From positions 2,046,001-2,110,000 of the forward strand of contig NZ_JBEWCD010000001.1 in NCBI RefSeq assembly GCF_040530035.1: DNA of 64,000 bases, read 5' to 3'. This stretch comes from Roseibium sp. HPY-6. GTDB taxonomy: Bacteria; Pseudomonadota; Alphaproteobacteria; Rhizobiales; Stappiaceae. Numbering within the stretch: the stretch's first letter is position 1; the number at the start of each line of letters is the position of its first letter. The notes beneath the pieces were generated by a model. The model saw only the letters and a list, made by a program, of their open reading frames with translations. It searched no databases and was not told where the DNA came from. This document shows positions 1-10,234 of this stretch, piece by piece. A program made the position numbers and the translations under genes.

Positions 1-41
1 GATAACTGTGACGCAGGTTGGAGAGTGTGATTTGTGCCATG
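1..41 (-). CDS. glpT: Second glycerol-type ABC transporter ATPase, N-terminus only (partial)
   Basis: Reading the minus strand from an ATG at 41 gives MAQITLSNLRHSY before the window ends. This matches the usual opening of the second ATPase (GlpT type) of glycerol ABC importers. It starts 10 bases beyond the stop of the preceding ATPase gene, so the two are almost certainly co-transcribed and pair as a heterodimeric nucleotide-binding unit. Only about 13 codons are visible, so the identity rests on the short N-terminus and the context. The bases GAGGAGAG just upstream of the ATG serve as ribosome binding site. Confidence 0.6.
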
Positions 42-51
42 AACTCTCTCC

Positions 52-1116
52 TCAAGCCACCAGTTCGCCGTCAGGCGCGAAGAAGAAACAATGGCTCGGG
101 TCCAGATAGAAGCTATGGACTTCGCCGACGAAGTAAGGATGGACGCCCGGGGAAAGAGACACCCAGGAATGGCCGTGCAGGTCAAAGTGAGCGCTGCTCT
201 CCGAGCCGCTCAACTCGGTCACCTGGACATGGCCGTCCAAGCGTACGGAATGTGCAGGCGTTTCGACAGGCATGACGTGGTTCGGCCGGATCGCCAAAGT
301 ATAAGAACCGTCCTTGAGAGCCGCGACCGCGTCAGAGGCCTGCCACCGGATGTCTTCGGTCAGTATGACCGTATCACCCCGTTTGGTGACCGGTGCGACA
401 TTGATCGGTGGGTTTGAGAAAACCTTCGCCGCATCCAGGTCCTTCGGCTTGCGGTAGATTTCCGAAGTCGGCCCGAACTGCACGACATTGCCGTCGGTCA
501 TCAGCGCGGTTTGCCCACCCAGAAGAAGTGCCTCTTCAGGCTCGGATGTGGCATAGACGACTACAGCGCCACGGCCGGCGAAAAGATCCGGCAACTGATC
601 GCGCAATTCCTCGCGCAGCTTGTAGTCGAGGTTTGCAAGCGGCTCATCCAGAAAGACGGCATCGCTCGTCTTGACGATCGCGCGCGCCAGTGCGGTGCGC
701 TGCTGCTGACCGCCGGAAAGTTCGTGCGGCTTCCTGCCGAGGTAGGGCTTGAGTTTGAGAAGATCCGCGGCCTCCTCAACCCTGCCTTCGATTTCGGATT
801 TCGCGACACCGGCGACTTTCAGCGGTGAGGCGATATTGTCAAACACCGACATATGCGGATAGTTGACGAAAAACTGGTGGACCAGACTGATGTTGCGCTT
901 CTGTGCCGACAGTTTGGAAACGTCCTTGCCGTTCAGAATGATCTGTCCGGAAGCAAGGCTGTCGAGACCGGCCATGAGCTTGATCAGCGAGGTTTTGCCC
1001 GAACCTGTTTCTCCCAGGAGAACATTGAAGTGGCCGGCATGGAGCGTCAGGCTTGTGTCCTTGACATGGGTAATACCCTGGACCTGCTTGCTGACGTTTT
1101 TGAGTTCAAGAGACAT
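52..1116 (-). CDS. glpS: Glycerol-type ABC transporter ATP-binding protein (GlpS-like)
   Basis: A 354-aa ABC ATPase that would energise uptake of glycerol or a related polyol at the inner membrane. Visible motifs are a Walker A of the form GETGSGKT (the usual GPSGCGKS is changed, as is common in the GlpS branch), the signature LSGGQQQR, Walker B VFLDEPLANLD, and a C-terminal TOBE-like region with LAIRPNHV. I chose ATG 1116 (MSLELKNVSKQ), where ABC homology begins; an in-frame ATG at 1170 would add 18 residues without resemblance. It lies between the binding protein gene and a second ATPase that overlaps the window edge. The glycerol assignment is from family resemblance and neighbours; another polyol is possible. 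Confidence 0.8.
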   Translation of the reverse strand: MSLELKNVSKQVQGITHVKDTSLTLHAGHFNVLLGETGSGKTSLIKLMAGLDSLASGQIILNGKDVSKLSAQKRNISLVHQFFVNYPHMSVFDNIASPLKVAGVAKSEIEGRVEEAADLLKLKPYLGRKPHELSGGQQQRTALARAIVKTSDAVFLDEPLANLDYKLREELRDQLPDLFAGRGAVVVYATSEPEEALLLGGQTALMTDGNVVQFGPTSEIYRKPKDLDAAKVFSNPPINVAPVTKRGDTVILTEDIRWQASDAVAALKDGSYTLAIRPNHVMPVETPAHSVRLDGHVQVTELSGSESSAHFDLHGHSWVSLSPGVHPYFVGEVHSFYLDPSHCFFFAPDGELVA

Positions 1117-1192
1117 GTAATATAGCCCGCGTCCGGACCGGGCATCCAGGCGAGGCATTCGCATCGCCACCCGTCACCTTCGGATCGGTAAT

Positions 1193-1215
1193 GGACCGGG
1201 GACAAGCCCCGGTCC
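1193..1215 (-). promoter_or_regulatory. Intercistronic stem-loop between glpV and glpS
   Basis: GGACCGGGG (1193-1201) and CCCCGGTCC (1207-1215) form a perfect 9-bp stem with a 5-base loop, in the 126-bp gap between the binding protein and ATPase genes. There is no following T run in the direction of transcription, so it is more likely an mRNA-stabilising or partial-termination element that favours expression of the binding protein than a full terminator. Confidence 0.6.
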
Positions 1216-1242
1216 GGCTTCAGATTTGGGACGCACCCAACC

Positions 1243-2982
1243 TTAGTTTTGAGACCAGCGAGCGACGAGGTCGTCGTAGTTCACTGTCTGGCCTTGCGGC
1301 TTCTCGTTTTCGAGTTTCGCCTTCGGCGCACCCGGCTTCTCGAGCCAGAAGGCTGCGTCTTGCGGTTCGTTCAGACGCGGTCCGCAGCCGCCGTAGACAT
1401 TAGCGCGTTCGTCAGCCTGCTGCATGCGGGCCATCACGATGTCCATCTCTTCGGCAAGTCGGTCCATGGCTTCCTGCGGCGTGAACGCACCTGAGTTCAC
1501 GTCACCGATCTGCTGCCACCAGATCTGGGCCAGCTTCGGATAGTCCGGAACGTTGACGCCTGTCGGAGACCAGGCCACACGGTCAGGCGAACGGTAGAAT
1601 TCGACCAGACCACCGAGTTTCGGAGCACGCTCGGTAAAGGACTCGTGGTTCACCGTGCTGTCGCGGATGAACGTCAGACCTACGTGGCTTTTCTTGGTGT
1701 CGACGGTCTTTGAGACAACGAACTGTGCATAGAGCCATGCAGCTTTGGCGCGATCTTCCGGGGTCGACTTGAGGATCGTCCAGGAACCCACGTCCTGGTA
1801 GCCGACCTTCTGGCCTTCTTCCCAGTAAGGACCATGCGGGCTCGGAGCCATCCGCCAAAGTGGTGTGCCTTCGTCATCCACCGTGTTGTTACCTTCCGAC
1901 TTCGGCTTCACCATGTCGGCAGTAAACGCAGTGTACCAGAAGATCTGCTGGGCAACGTTACCCTGGCTGAGCGCCGGAAGGGACTGGTAGAAGTCGAAGC
2001 TGGCAGCACCAGGAGGCGCGTAGTTGCGCAGCCACTCGTCCCATTTGCGGATCGCGTAGACAGCCGCAGGTCCGTTGGCCGCACCACCGCGAGACACGGA
2101 TGCACCGACCGGATTACAGGACCCCGCTTCCATGCGGATGCCCCATTCATCAACCGGAATGCCGTTCGGCTCGCCTTTGTCCCCCGCGCCGGCCATCGAC
2201 AGCCATGCATCGGTCATGCGCCAGCCGAGATCCGGAGCGCGCTTGCCGTAGTCCATGTGACCGTAAATCGTGACGCCGTCGATTTCCTTCACGTCGTTGG
2301 AGAAGAACTCGGCGATGTCTTCGTAGGCCGACCAGTTGACCGGCACACCGAGATCATAACCGTACTTTTCCTTGAAGGCCGTCTTGAGGTCTTCACGGTC
2401 AAACCAGTCCTTGCGGAACCAGTAAAGGTTTGCGAACTGCTGGTCGGGCAGCTGATAGAGATCACCGTCTGGACCGGTTGTGAACTGGGTGCCCATGAAA
2501 TCGTCAAGATCGAGACCCGGGTTGGTAACGTCCTTGCCGTTGCCCTCCATCCAGTCGGTCAAATTGTAGGCCAGCTGGAGCCGCGAGTGCGTGCCGATCA
2601 AGTCGGAGTCGTTGACATACGCATCGTAAAGGTTCCGGCCGGTCTGCATTTGTGTCTGCACGGCCTGGACAACTTCACCTTCGCCGAGGATCTGGTGATT
2701 GACCTTGATGCCCGTAATTTCTTCAAATGCCTTGGCAAGAACTTCCGACTCATAAGAGTGTGTCGGAATACCTTCGGACAGAACATTGATTTCCATGCCG
2801 TTGAACGGTTCAGCCGCATTGATGAACCACTGCATCTCGGCAAGCTGCTCATCCTTGTTCAGCACGGACGGCTGGAACTCCTGATCGATCCACTTCTTTG
2901 CCGCTGCTTCATCGGCAAAAGCGGACCCTGCTCCCGCAAGTACAGCACCGGCTGCAACTGCGGAGAGTAGATACTTACGCAT
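1243..2982 (-). CDS. glpV: Glycerol-type ABC transporter periplasmic binding protein (GlpV-like)
   Basis: A 579-aa extracellular solute-binding protein, long for the class but typical of the GlpV group. Residues 1-23 are a Sec signal peptide (MRKYLLSAVAAGAVL then an AFA/DE cleavage site). The body has the family 1 solute-binding fold (INVLSEGIPTHSYESEV near the N-terminus, DLYQLPDQQFANLYWFRKDW in the middle). A strong ribosome site (GGGAGGAG) precedes the ATG. It is the first gene of the minus-strand unit glpV-glpS-glpT; in described rhizobial operons glpV is last, so the order differs. The specificity (glycerol) is inferred from the family and the GlpS/GlpT-type ATPases beside it. Confidence 0.75.
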   Translation of the reverse strand: MRKYLLSAVAAGAVLAGAGSAFADEAAAKKWIDQEFQPSVLNKDEQLAEMQWFINAAEPFNGMEINVLSEGIPTHSYESEVLAKAFEEITGIKVNHQILGEGEVVQAVQTQMQTGRNLYDAYVNDSDLIGTHSRLQLAYNLTDWMEGNGKDVTNPGLDLDDFMGTQFTTGPDGDLYQLPDQQFANLYWFRKDWFDREDLKTAFKEKYGYDLGVPVNWSAYEDIAEFFSNDVKEIDGVTIYGHMDYGKRAPDLGWRMTDAWLSMAGAGDKGEPNGIPVDEWGIRMEAGSCNPVGASVSRGGAANGPAAVYAIRKWDEWLRNYAPPGAASFDFYQSLPALSQGNVAQQIFWYTAFTADMVKPKSEGNNTVDDEGTPLWRMAPSPHGPYWEEGQKVGYQDVGSWTILKSTPEDRAKAAWLYAQFVVSKTVDTKKSHVGLTFIRDSTVNHESFTERAPKLGGLVEFYRSPDRVAWSPTGVNVPDYPKLAQIWWQQIGDVNSGAFTPQEAMDRLAEEMDIVMARMQQADERANVYGGCGPRLNEPQDAAFWLEKPGAPKAKLENEKPQGQTVNYDDLVARWSQN

Positions 2983-3426
2983 CTGAAACTCCTCCCATGT
3001 GAGTATATAAGCCGTTTTCGTCGGCTTCGCTTACAAGGACACACCATTGCCATGATGTCAAACTAATTTTTTAGTAGATTTATTTTCTGATACCGAATTT
3101 AATTAATTAATTGATTTAAATACGTTTTTTACACAAATCCTGCAGGCAACACCGTCAGCAAAATGAAGCTGTTTCCGCACCTGGCGATGAAAGTGTGGCA
3201 CAATCTTGACATTTCACATAGCGCAAAATGCGGTTTCGAGTCTTTCGGATTAGCGCTGCGATTGCTTCGAAAAATTTCGTTTTGCATCGCAAAACGAAAA
3301 CAAGAGAAAATTTACTGCAATGCACCATCCGAGCCCACAGCGCCCATCGGAGACCGGACAATCATGACAGGGGACGGCAGAGTGACCAAAAGGGAGTTTT
3401 AAATGCCGAGTACATGGGATGAGATT
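2983..3426. other. Intergenic region upstream of glpV
   Basis: A 444-bp stretch with no supported gene. The half next to glpV is AT-rich (a run of TTAATTAATTAATTGA around 3100-3115) and fits a promoter or long leader. The distal half carries an 11-bp-arm inverted repeat (3275-3299). Short open frames here lack resemblance to proteins and run into kynA in antisense. Confidence 0.6.
3275..3299. promoter_or_regulatory. Palindromic operator-like site, possible GlpR/DeoR site
   Basis: TTTCGTTTTGC and GCAAAACGAAA are exact reverse complements separated by ATC. The TTCG...CGAA core resembles sites bound by DeoR-family regulators such as GlpR (TTCG-type half sites). It lies about 290 bp upstream of glpV, the only nearby gene pointing away from it on the minus strand. 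The regulator itself is not in the window. Confidence 0.45.
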
Positions 3427-4278
3427 TCAGAGTACGGTTCTGACGTGCCAGAGCTCGGGGAAAAGCTCAACTTCCAGCATCCGTTTCAGATAGGAAACGC
3501 CGCCCGTTCCCCCGGTGCCGCGTTTGAAACCGATTACGCGCTCGACGGTCGTTACATGGTTGAACCGCCAGCGGCGGAAATAGTCTTCAAGGTCGACGAG
3601 CTTTTCACCCACTTCATATAGAGCCCAGTGGCTGGTGGGGTCCTGATAAACGGCCTGCCAGAGATCCCTGATTTCGATCACTTCAAGATGCGGCGCTGAT
3701 GCAGGCACGGAGGTCGTCTCGACCGGAACTTCAAAACCCTGGCGGCGCGCAAACTCAAGGACCACCTGATAAAGGCTGGGTTTCTCAAGCTCCGCTTCCA
3801 AAAGGGCACTGCCGTCCGGATCGTGCGCGTGTGGCCTGGTCATTGACAGGTTCCGGTTACCAAGCACGTATTCGATCAACCGGTATTGTAGAGACTGAAA
3901 CCCGGACGACTGGCCAAGCGCATCCCGGAACCGCGTATAGTCGCTCGGCGTCATCGTCCGCAGCACATCCCAGGCCGAATTGAGCTGCTCCATGATCCGG
4001 CTGACCCTGGCGAGCAATTTCATGGCTTCCGGCAACAGATCGTTTGCAATCGCGTCCCGGGCGGCATGAAGCTCGTGCAGCATCAGTTTCATCCATAATT
4101 CGGACGTTTGATGCTGAATGATGAAAAGCAACTCGTCCGGTGCGTCGGACAGCGCCTTTTGCGCGGACAGTATCTTTGAAAGTCCGAGATAGTCGCCGTA
4201 AGACATTCTGTCGGAGAAGGTCATTTGCGCACCTTCTGTTTCCGGATTGTAGGCAGCGCCCAATTCGTCGTCTTGCAT
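3427..4278 (-). CDS. kynA: Tryptophan 2,3-dioxygenase
   Basis: A 283-aa heme dioxygenase that opens L-tryptophan to N-formylkynurenine, the first step of the kynurenine route, in the cytoplasm. Diagnostic features are YGDYL near residue 27, [14 protein letters not shown] with the active-site His56, the [13 protein letters not shown] segment near 117-129, the heme-ligand region [18 protein letters not shown] with His241, and the GTGGTGG loop. Length agrees with bacterial homologues. No kynureninase or formamidase gene is adjacent, so this gene stands alone here. Its 3' end faces the glpV upstream region. Confidence 0.95.
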   Translation of the reverse strand: MQDDELGAAYNPETEGAQMTFSDRMSYGDYLGLSKILSAQKALSDAPDELLFIIQHQTSELWMKLMLHELHAARDAIANDLLPEAMKLLARVSRIMEQLNSAWDVLRTMTPSDYTRFRDALGQSSGFQSLQYRLIEYVLGNRNLSMTRPHAHDPDGSALLEAELEKPSLYQVVLEFARRQGFEVPVETTSVPASAPHLEVIEIRDLWQAVYQDPTSHWALYEVGEKLVDLEDYFRRWRFNHVTTVERVIGFKRGTGGTGGVSYLKRMLEVELFPELWHVRTVL

Positions 4279-4438
4279 GATGTCTGTCTCTCGGCCGGAG
4301 TTTTAGTACCCTTAGCGTCTCTATACAGGGCAAGGACGGCAGATTGAACAGGCAGCGTGTCGGCCTCGCAACCAAGGCGTCTCGAGCGAAGGCGGTTTTC
4401 TGTCGTGCCCCGGAAAAGACCGATTGTGTTCTTGGCGG

Positions 4439-5548
4439 TTATTGCGAGCGCTTCGCGTCGCCCGCATCTGCAGCCCGCAGGATCGCTGCGGCGGAAAAGT
4501 CGTAGTTGCTCCTGCCGGTTCTGGTCTTGCAGAAACGGCCAAAATCTATCTTGCGCCAGTTTCCGTCACCCAGGTGCTCCAGATAGTCATCGACGTTGGC
4601 AGGTGTTATCGGGGACATCTTGAATCGCACGTCGACATAGACCTCACCCTTCGAGGTGCGGAAGAAATGATCCCGCAGCAAGACAATCGCCCAGGCACCG
4701 GCAAAAACGTCACCGCCATGAGACATCGTCATCTCGCGGCGTGCAATGGCTTCCATGGCGCGTTTCGACCAGTTCAAACCGGCAAAGAGGACATCTTCCC
4801 CAGCGGTTAGTCCGCGTTCTACAGCGGCTTTGCGAGCCCCGAAGGCGATAGCGTCTGTTGCGCCCCAGATTGCATCGACCTGCGTGCGCGCCAAAACGTC
4901 TTTGGTTCTTGCAAAAGCAACCTCTTCGTTCCAGTCCACGGGAATAGCGTGCAGGAGCTCAACATCCGGATTTTCGGCGACGGCACGCTGCATGCCGGTT
5001 TCGCGCAGGAGTCCCGATGGCGTCGAGGTGTCCCCGGTTAAAGCAAGCAGTCGGATCTTCTTCTCGCCGGCGCGCATACCTCTCCTCTTTTCGATGAGTG
5101 AAAGCGCCATCTCGTAGCCGGCGTTTTCATTGTCCGGCGCAATTGACGCAATTACCCGGCGCAGATCAATTCCACGCGCCTCAAGGAGCGATCTCTGCGT
5201 CCGTGTGAGCGTGTTCAAGAGGAAAAGCACCTTGCTTGACGTACCATCAAGCAGATGCAGCAGTCTGGCGGCCGACTGATATTCGTTCACGAGGATGAAG
5301 TAATCAGGCAGATCGCCTTTTTCCAGGCGCTGCTTCAGGACCATCTCCATGCCGTATGGCTGTCTGTCGGCATTCAGGATTTCCAGATCAATGTTCAGGT
5401 CGTCTGCGGCCGCCGTCATCGTCCTGGAGACTTCGCCCCAAAAACCGTCATTGCCGCCCGGATTGATGAAACTTACCCGGAAGTCGGCAGCTTGAGCGGC
5501 TCCGGCAAAAACCAGAATCATCACAAACAGAATACACCTTGCGATCAT
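4439..5548 (-). CDS. Orphan periplasmic sugar-binding-type protein
   Basis: A 369-aa type 1 periplasmic binding fold (Peripla_BP_4/LacI-like) with a signal peptide (MIARCILFVMILVFAGAAQA, then ADFRVSFINPGG). DNENAGYEMA, LALTGDTSTPSG and AIWGATDAIAFGARKAA are typical ligand-fold segments. I use ATG 5548 because it has an AGGA ribosome site and starts directly at the signal peptide; a TTG at 5572 would add eight residues. No permease or ATPase gene is adjacent, so it may feed a sensor or a distant transporter. It is divergent from another orphan binding protein at 5834. Ligand unknown. Confidence 0.75.
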   Translation of the reverse strand: MIARCILFVMILVFAGAAQAADFRVSFINPGGNDGFWGEVSRTMTAAADDLNIDLEILNADRQPYGMEMVLKQRLEKGDLPDYFILVNEYQSAARLLHLLDGTSSKVLFLLNTLTRTQRSLLEARGIDLRRVIASIAPDNENAGYEMALSLIEKRRGMRAGEKKIRLLALTGDTSTPSGLLRETGMQRAVAENPDVELLHAIPVDWNEEVAFARTKDVLARTQVDAIWGATDAIAFGARKAAVERGLTAGEDVLFAGLNWSKRAMEAIARREMTMSHGGDVFAGAWAIVLLRDHFFRTSKGEVYVDVRFKMSPITPANVDDYLEHLGDGNWRKIDFGRFCKTRTGRSNYDFSAAAILRAADAGDAKRSQ

Positions 5549-5833
5549 GACTTTCCTATTTCGCCACACCAACTTAACGCTTCGCAGCGCCTACGGCGCA
5601 TTTCAGGACCGGTCACCGACAGGTCTGATTAGGGCTCCATTGCCCCGATCCTTCAAGTACTGACGGTCACATATGCACACATATCAATAACTTACCTATG
5701 GGCACTTTCGTTCGAGAAGTGACTACTCAAGCACTCGCGATGAGGTCGGCCAGTACCCAGGTTTTGTTCATCTGGGCAATCTGAAGTATGATCGCGCCAA
5801 CGAAAATCCCCGCATTCAAAACGGCGGAAGATC

Positions 5834-6742
5834 ATGTGCAAATTTGGCCGACTGGCACTGGCGATATTCTGTGGCGTATTTTTCCTGTCATTCGATGCAA
5901 GAGCTTTTACGCAGCTAGATGAAATAGTCACGCTGAAACCCCGGGGAGAAGCGGACAATCGCTACCGTTATGTAGAAGAGCTTCTGCGGAAGGTACTTAA
6001 GAAAACGGGCACCAATGCGTCGGTCACGCAAGCTGCATCGGATTATTCGAGGGATCGCCTGCTGCAAGAGCTTATTGTCGGCGAGAATATTCAGGTCATT
6101 GCGGAGGCACCCAAACCCGGTTGGGAAGAAAAGCTCATTCCAATTCGAATTCCACTGCGAAAGGGAATTCAGGGATTCAGGCTTTTGCTGATCAACAAAC
6201 AGGATCAGAAGGCTTTGGCCGAAGTCGAAAGTCTGGATGACCTCATGGCGTTTCCAACAGGCTCCGGCTCACAATGGTCTACGCGTACCGTAATGGAAGA
6301 GGCCGGGTTCGAGGTCATCACAAGCGAGGACTACGAAACGCTTTTCAGGATGCTTCAGCTTCGGCGTTTCGTGACCTTCGGACGCGGTGTCAACGAGGCG
6401 TTCGCGGAGCAGGCCAGTTTTTCAAGAAAAAACCCCAACCTGATCGTTGAAGAAACGCTGTGCATCTACATTCCGCTTCCGACGTATTTTTTTGTAAGCC
6501 CTGCATATCCCGAGCTGGCGGAAAAAATAGAAGCCGGCCTCCTTGAGATGATAGAAGACGGCTCCTTCGACGAGCATTTCCGCGCCTTTCATCAAGACGA
6601 TCTCGAACGCGCCAATCTTGCGAATAGAAAGATTTTTTCGCTCACGAATACGAATCTCAGCGATGAAACGCCTTTTGAGCAATCCGACTACTGGTTTGAT
6701 CCGGCATCGGTGGGTGCCGTCATGACCAAAGACGGCAGCTGA
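5834..6742 (+). CDS. Orphan amino-acid-type substrate-binding domain protein
   Basis: A 302-aa secreted protein with a signal peptide (residues 1-24, ending ARA) and a family 3-like periplasmic binding fold: VESLDDLMAFPTGSGSQWSTRTVMEEAGFE resembles the second lobe of such proteins, with LAEKIEAGLLEMIEDGSFDEHF near the C-terminus. There is no canonical arginine motif I can point to, so the ligand is uncertain. The gene is preceded by GGAAG and is divergent from the orphan binding protein at 4439-5548. No transporter components are near; a sensory partner role is possible. Confidence 0.65.
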   Translation: MCKFGRLALAIFCGVFFLSFDARAFTQLDEIVTLKPRGEADNRYRYVEELLRKVLKKTGTNASVTQAASDYSRDRLLQELIVGENIQVIAEAPKPGWEEKLIPIRIPLRKGIQGFRLLLINKQDQKALAEVESLDDLMAFPTGSGSQWSTRTVMEEAGFEVITSEDYETLFRMLQLRRFVTFGRGVNEAFAEQASFSRKNPNLIVEETLCIYIPLPTYFFVSPAYPELAEKIEAGLLEMIEDGSFDEHFRAFHQDDLERANLANRKIFSLTNTNLSDETPFEQSDYWFDPASVGAVMTKDGS

Positions 6743-6859
6743 GACAAATCACATAAAAAGACATCTGCCTGGCTCCACGAAGAAACACGTGGTGCGGTGC
6801 GTCAAAGTATGAAAATCTAGGCCCCGTTTTCTGAACCTTAAGCTGATCAGGGTCACCGA

Positions 6860-9800
6860 ATGTCCATACGCGCAAGCATTTATCACTTGACCCATTACCG
6901 CTATGACAGACCGGTGACGCTCAGTCCGCAAATCATCCGGCTTCGTCCGGCCCCCCACAGCAGAACCCGGGTGCTGTCACACTCATTGAAGGTCTCGCCT
7001 GGTGGGCATTTCGTCAATCACCAGCAGGACCCCTACGGCAACTGGCTTGCGCGTTTCGTGTTCCCCGAACCGGTGCGCGAATTCAAGATCGAGGTGGATC
7101 TTGTTGCCGATATGAGCGTTTACAACCCGTTTGATTTCTTCGTTGAGGAGACCGCGGAAGAGTGGCCGTTCGACTATCCGGAAGATTTACGGGTCGATCT
7201 TGAGATCTACAGGCGCACCGAAACGCCTGGACCACGCCTTGCCGCCTTTCTGGACTGTGTCCCGAAGGACAAAGCCAGGACCATTGACTTTGTCGTTGGA
7301 TTGAACAGCCGCGTCTCACAGGAGGTCGGCTACGTCATTCGCATGGAGCCCGGCGTCCAGACGCCTGAGGAAACCTTTGAACGGGGAACGGGCAGCTGCC
7401 GGGATTCAAGCTGGCTCCTGGTGCAGGCCCTGCGGCATCTCGGCTTTGCTGCACGTTTCGTCTCTGGGTATCTCATCCAGCTAAAACCGGATCTGGAGGC
7501 TTTGGACGGCCCGTCCGGCACCGATCACGATTTCACCGATCTTCATGCGTGGGCAGAAGTCTATCTGCCGGGCGCGGGGTGGATCGGTCTCGACCCGACC
7601 TCCGGTCTCCTGACCGGTGAAAGCCACATCCCTCTGGCTGCGACACCGCACTACACGAACGCTGCGCCCATCGTCGGCATGGCCAGCGAGGCAAATGTCG
7701 ACTTTTCCTTCGACATGCAGGTTTCAAGGATCGCGGAGCATCCGCGCATCACGAAACCATTTTCCGACGAAGCCTGGTCGGCGCTGAACACTCTCGGCGA
7801 TGAGGTCGATCGTATCCTTGCGCAGGAAGACGTGCGGCTGACCATGGGCGGAGAACCAACTTTCGTATCCATTGACGATTTTGAATCCGATGAATGGAAC
7901 ACGGACGCCGTCGGCCCGACAAAACGCGATCTGGCAGACAAGCTCATCCGGCGCCTCAGAGATCGGTTCGCTCCCGGCGGATTTCTGCACTACGGCCAGG
8001 GCAAATGGTATCCGGGCGAAACACTGCCCCGTTGGACGTTTTCGCTCTACTGGAGGCGGGACGAAAAACCGATCTGGCAGGATGCCAACCTGATTGCCGA
8101 AGAAGGCACCGAGACCGGTGCAACCGTCGAGCAGGCCCAATCGCTCATGCAGCATATCGCGACCCTTCTGGAGCTTGAACCGGGGTACGTCGTACCGGCA
8201 TACGAAGATCCCGCTGTCTGGATGGTCAAGGAAGCAAATCTCCCGGAAAACGTCACACCGGACAATTCCGAGCTCGAGGATGCCGAAGCACGGCACCGCA
8301 TCGCACGTGTGTTTGACCGGGGCCTGACAAGTCCGGCCGGTTACATATTGCCTGTCCAGCGCTGGCAGTCGAAATCAGCCGGAACACGCTGGCGCTCGGA
8401 ACGCTGGAAGCTGCGACGGGATGCGCTCTTTCTCGTCCCGGGTGACAGTCCGGTCGGCTACCGGCTGCCACTGGAGTCGCTTCCCTATCTAATCCCCGCG
8501 CAATATCCCTACACGAACATTGCCGATCCGTCGGTACCGCGTGATCCATTGCCCGAGTTCACAGTCGAACCACGTACTGAGCCGCAACAGAACATTGCGC
8601 GTTTCACGGCAAATGAACCGCAGCAGGAGCGTCAGGAACAAGTTCCCCCTGACCGGGAATTGGGCGATGCGACGGTCAGAACCGCGCTTTCTGTCGAGCC
8701 GCGCGATGGCCGCTTGTGTATCTTCATGCCGCCGGTTGAGCGGCTTGAGGACTATCTGGAACTGATTGCCACAGCCGAGGCGGCCGCTGCCGATTTGGAA
8801 CTGCCTGTCCACATAGAAGGATATCCGCCTCCGACCGACCCACGTCTGAATGTGATCCGCGTGGCGCCGGATCCCGGTGTCATAGAAGTCAACATTCATC
8901 CCGCCGGCAGCTGGAAGGAATGCGTCGCAATCACTGAAAACGTCTATGAGGAAGCACGGCAAACCCGTCTGGGGGCCGACAAATTCATGATTGACGGCAA
9001 GCACACAGGCACCGGGGGCGGCAATCATGTGGTGGTTGGCGGAGCGACGCCGCTGGACAGTCCGTTCCTGAGGCGCCCCGATCTGCTGCGCAGCCTCATA
9101 TTACACTGGCAGCGGCACCCGAGCCTCTCCTATCTTTTTTCGGGATTGTTTATCGGACCAACCTCGCAGGCACCCAGGGTGGACGAAGCCAGACATGACG
9201 GGCTCTACGAACTGGAAGTCGCACTGTCGCAGATCCATCGACCCAACGAGGGACCGGCCCCGTTTCCGTGGCTGGTCGACAGGCTGTTGCGCAACATTCT
9301 CGTCGATGTAACGGGAAATACCCATCGCGCCGAAATCTGTATCGACAAGCTTTATTCACCGGATGGTCCTACGGGCCGCCTCGGGCTGGTTGAATTCAGG
9401 GGTTTCGAGATGCCGCCGGACCCGCGGATGAGTCTCGCCCAGCAATTGCTGTTGCGTGCCCTGCTCGCCCGGCTTTGGCAACATCCCCTGTCGGGTAACC
9501 TGACGCGTTGGGGCACGACCCTCCACGACCGGTTCATGCTGCCGCACTATGTCTGGGCCGATTTCCTGGAGGTGCTTCAGGATCTCCAGCACCATGGCTT
9601 TGCCATGCGTCCCGAGTGGTTTGAGGCACAGTCTGAATTCCGGTTTCCGTTCTGCGGCGAGATCGAGGTTGACGGCGTCCATCTGGAACTGCGCCAGGCG
9701 CTCGAACCCTGGCATGTTCTCGGCGAGACCGGAGCGATCGGCGGAACCGCCCGCTATACCGACAGCTCCACGGAACGCCTTCAGGTGAAACTGACGACCG

Positions 9801-10192
9801 CAGATCCTGAGCGTTACAGTGTCACGTGCAATCGCCGGCTGGTCCCTTTGCAAAAAACAGAGACGAGCGGCGTAGCCGTTGCGGGCGTGCGATACAAGGC
9901 CTGGCAGCCTGCGATGGCACTTCATCCTGTTCACCCGGTCGACGCTCCACTCACCTTCGATATTTTCGACCGCTGGAGTGGCCGCGCACTCGGCGGCTGC
10001 GTTTATCACGTGGCGCATCCGGGCGGCCGCAGCTACGAGACGTTTCCCGTCAATGGTAACGAGGCGGAAGCCCGGCGGCTATCGCGTTTCGAATCGCACG
10101 GTCACACGCCAGGTCTTTTCGTGCCTCAACCGGAGCAACCGCACCCGGAATTTCCGCTGACCTTGGACCTCAGGCGTCCTGCCGGTGTATAA
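6860..10192 (+). CDS. Transglutaminase-like/DUF2126 two-domain protein
   Basis: An 1110-aa cytoplasmic protein. The N-terminal third is a bacterial transglutaminase-like peptidase: an N-terminal beta region ([19 protein letters not shown]) and a papain-like triad visible as Cys180 (GTGSCRDSS), His229 (DLHAWAEV) and Asp245 (GLDPTSG). The remaining ~800 residues are DUF2126, a predicted amidoligase-like module ([34 protein letters not shown]). It begins a three-gene operon followed by an ATP-grasp/Alpha-E fusion and a second transglutaminase. Comparative work on amidoligases predicted that such clusters make or process peptide tags; no substrate is known. No Anbu-type proteasome subunit gene, often linked to these genes, is present here. 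Confidence 0.88.
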   Translation: MSIRASIYHLTHYRYDRPVTLSPQIIRLRPAPHSRTRVLSHSLKVSPGGHFVNHQQDPYGNWLARFVFPEPVREFKIEVDLVADMSVYNPFDFFVEETAEEWPFDYPEDLRVDLEIYRRTETPGPRLAAFLDCVPKDKARTIDFVVGLNSRVSQEVGYVIRMEPGVQTPEETFERGTGSCRDSSWLLVQALRHLGFAARFVSGYLIQLKPDLEALDGPSGTDHDFTDLHAWAEVYLPGAGWIGLDPTSGLLTGESHIPLAATPHYTNAAPIVGMASEANVDFSFDMQVSRIAEHPRITKPFSDEAWSALNTLGDEVDRILAQEDVRLTMGGEPTFVSIDDFESDEWNTDAVGPTKRDLADKLIRRLRDRFAPGGFLHYGQGKWYPGETLPRWTFSLYWRRDEKPIWQDANLIAEEGTETGATVEQAQSLMQHIATLLELEPGYVVPAYEDPAVWMVKEANLPENVTPDNSELEDAEARHRIARVFDRGLTSPAGYILPVQRWQSKSAGTRWRSERWKLRRDALFLVPGDSPVGYRLPLESLPYLIPAQYPYTNIADPSVPRDPLPEFTVEPRTEPQQNIARFTANEPQQERQEQVPPDRELGDATVRTALSVEPRDGRLCIFMPPVERLEDYLELIATAEAAAADLELPVHIEGYPPPTDPRLNVIRVAPDPGVIEVNIHPAGSWKECVAITENVYEEARQTRLGADKFMIDGKHTGTGGGNHVVVGGATPLDSPFLRRPDLLRSLILHWQRHPSLSYLFSGLFIGPTSQAPRVDEARHDGLYELEVALSQIHRPNEGPAPFPWLVDRLLRNILVDVTGNTHRAEICIDKLYSPDGPTGRLGLVEFRGFEMPPDPRMSLAQQLLLRALLARLWQHPLSGNLTRWGTTLHDRFMLPHYVWADFLEVLQDLQHHGFAMRPEWFEAQSEFRFPFCGEIEVDGVHLELRQALEPWHVLGETGAIGGTARYTDSSTERLQVKLTTADPERYSVTCNRRLVPLQKTETSGVAVAGVRYKAWQPAMALHPVHPVDAPLTFDIFDRWSGRALGGCVYHVAHPGGRSYETFPVNGNEAEARRLSRFESHGHTPGLFVPQPEQPHPEFPLTLDLRRPAGV

Positions 10193-10234
10193 GGCCTTCA
10201 ACGCGTTGGAGAAGCCGGATTGGGAATGATGTGA

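Noticed and set aside
1834..2970. Long plus-strand open frame (378 codons) opposite glpV
   Set aside because: Entirely antisense to a well-supported binding-protein gene; composition is Arg/His-rich shadow without motifs.
3403..3621. Plus-strand 72-codon frame with a GGGAG site
   Set aside because: Mostly antisense to the 3' end of kynA and without similarity.
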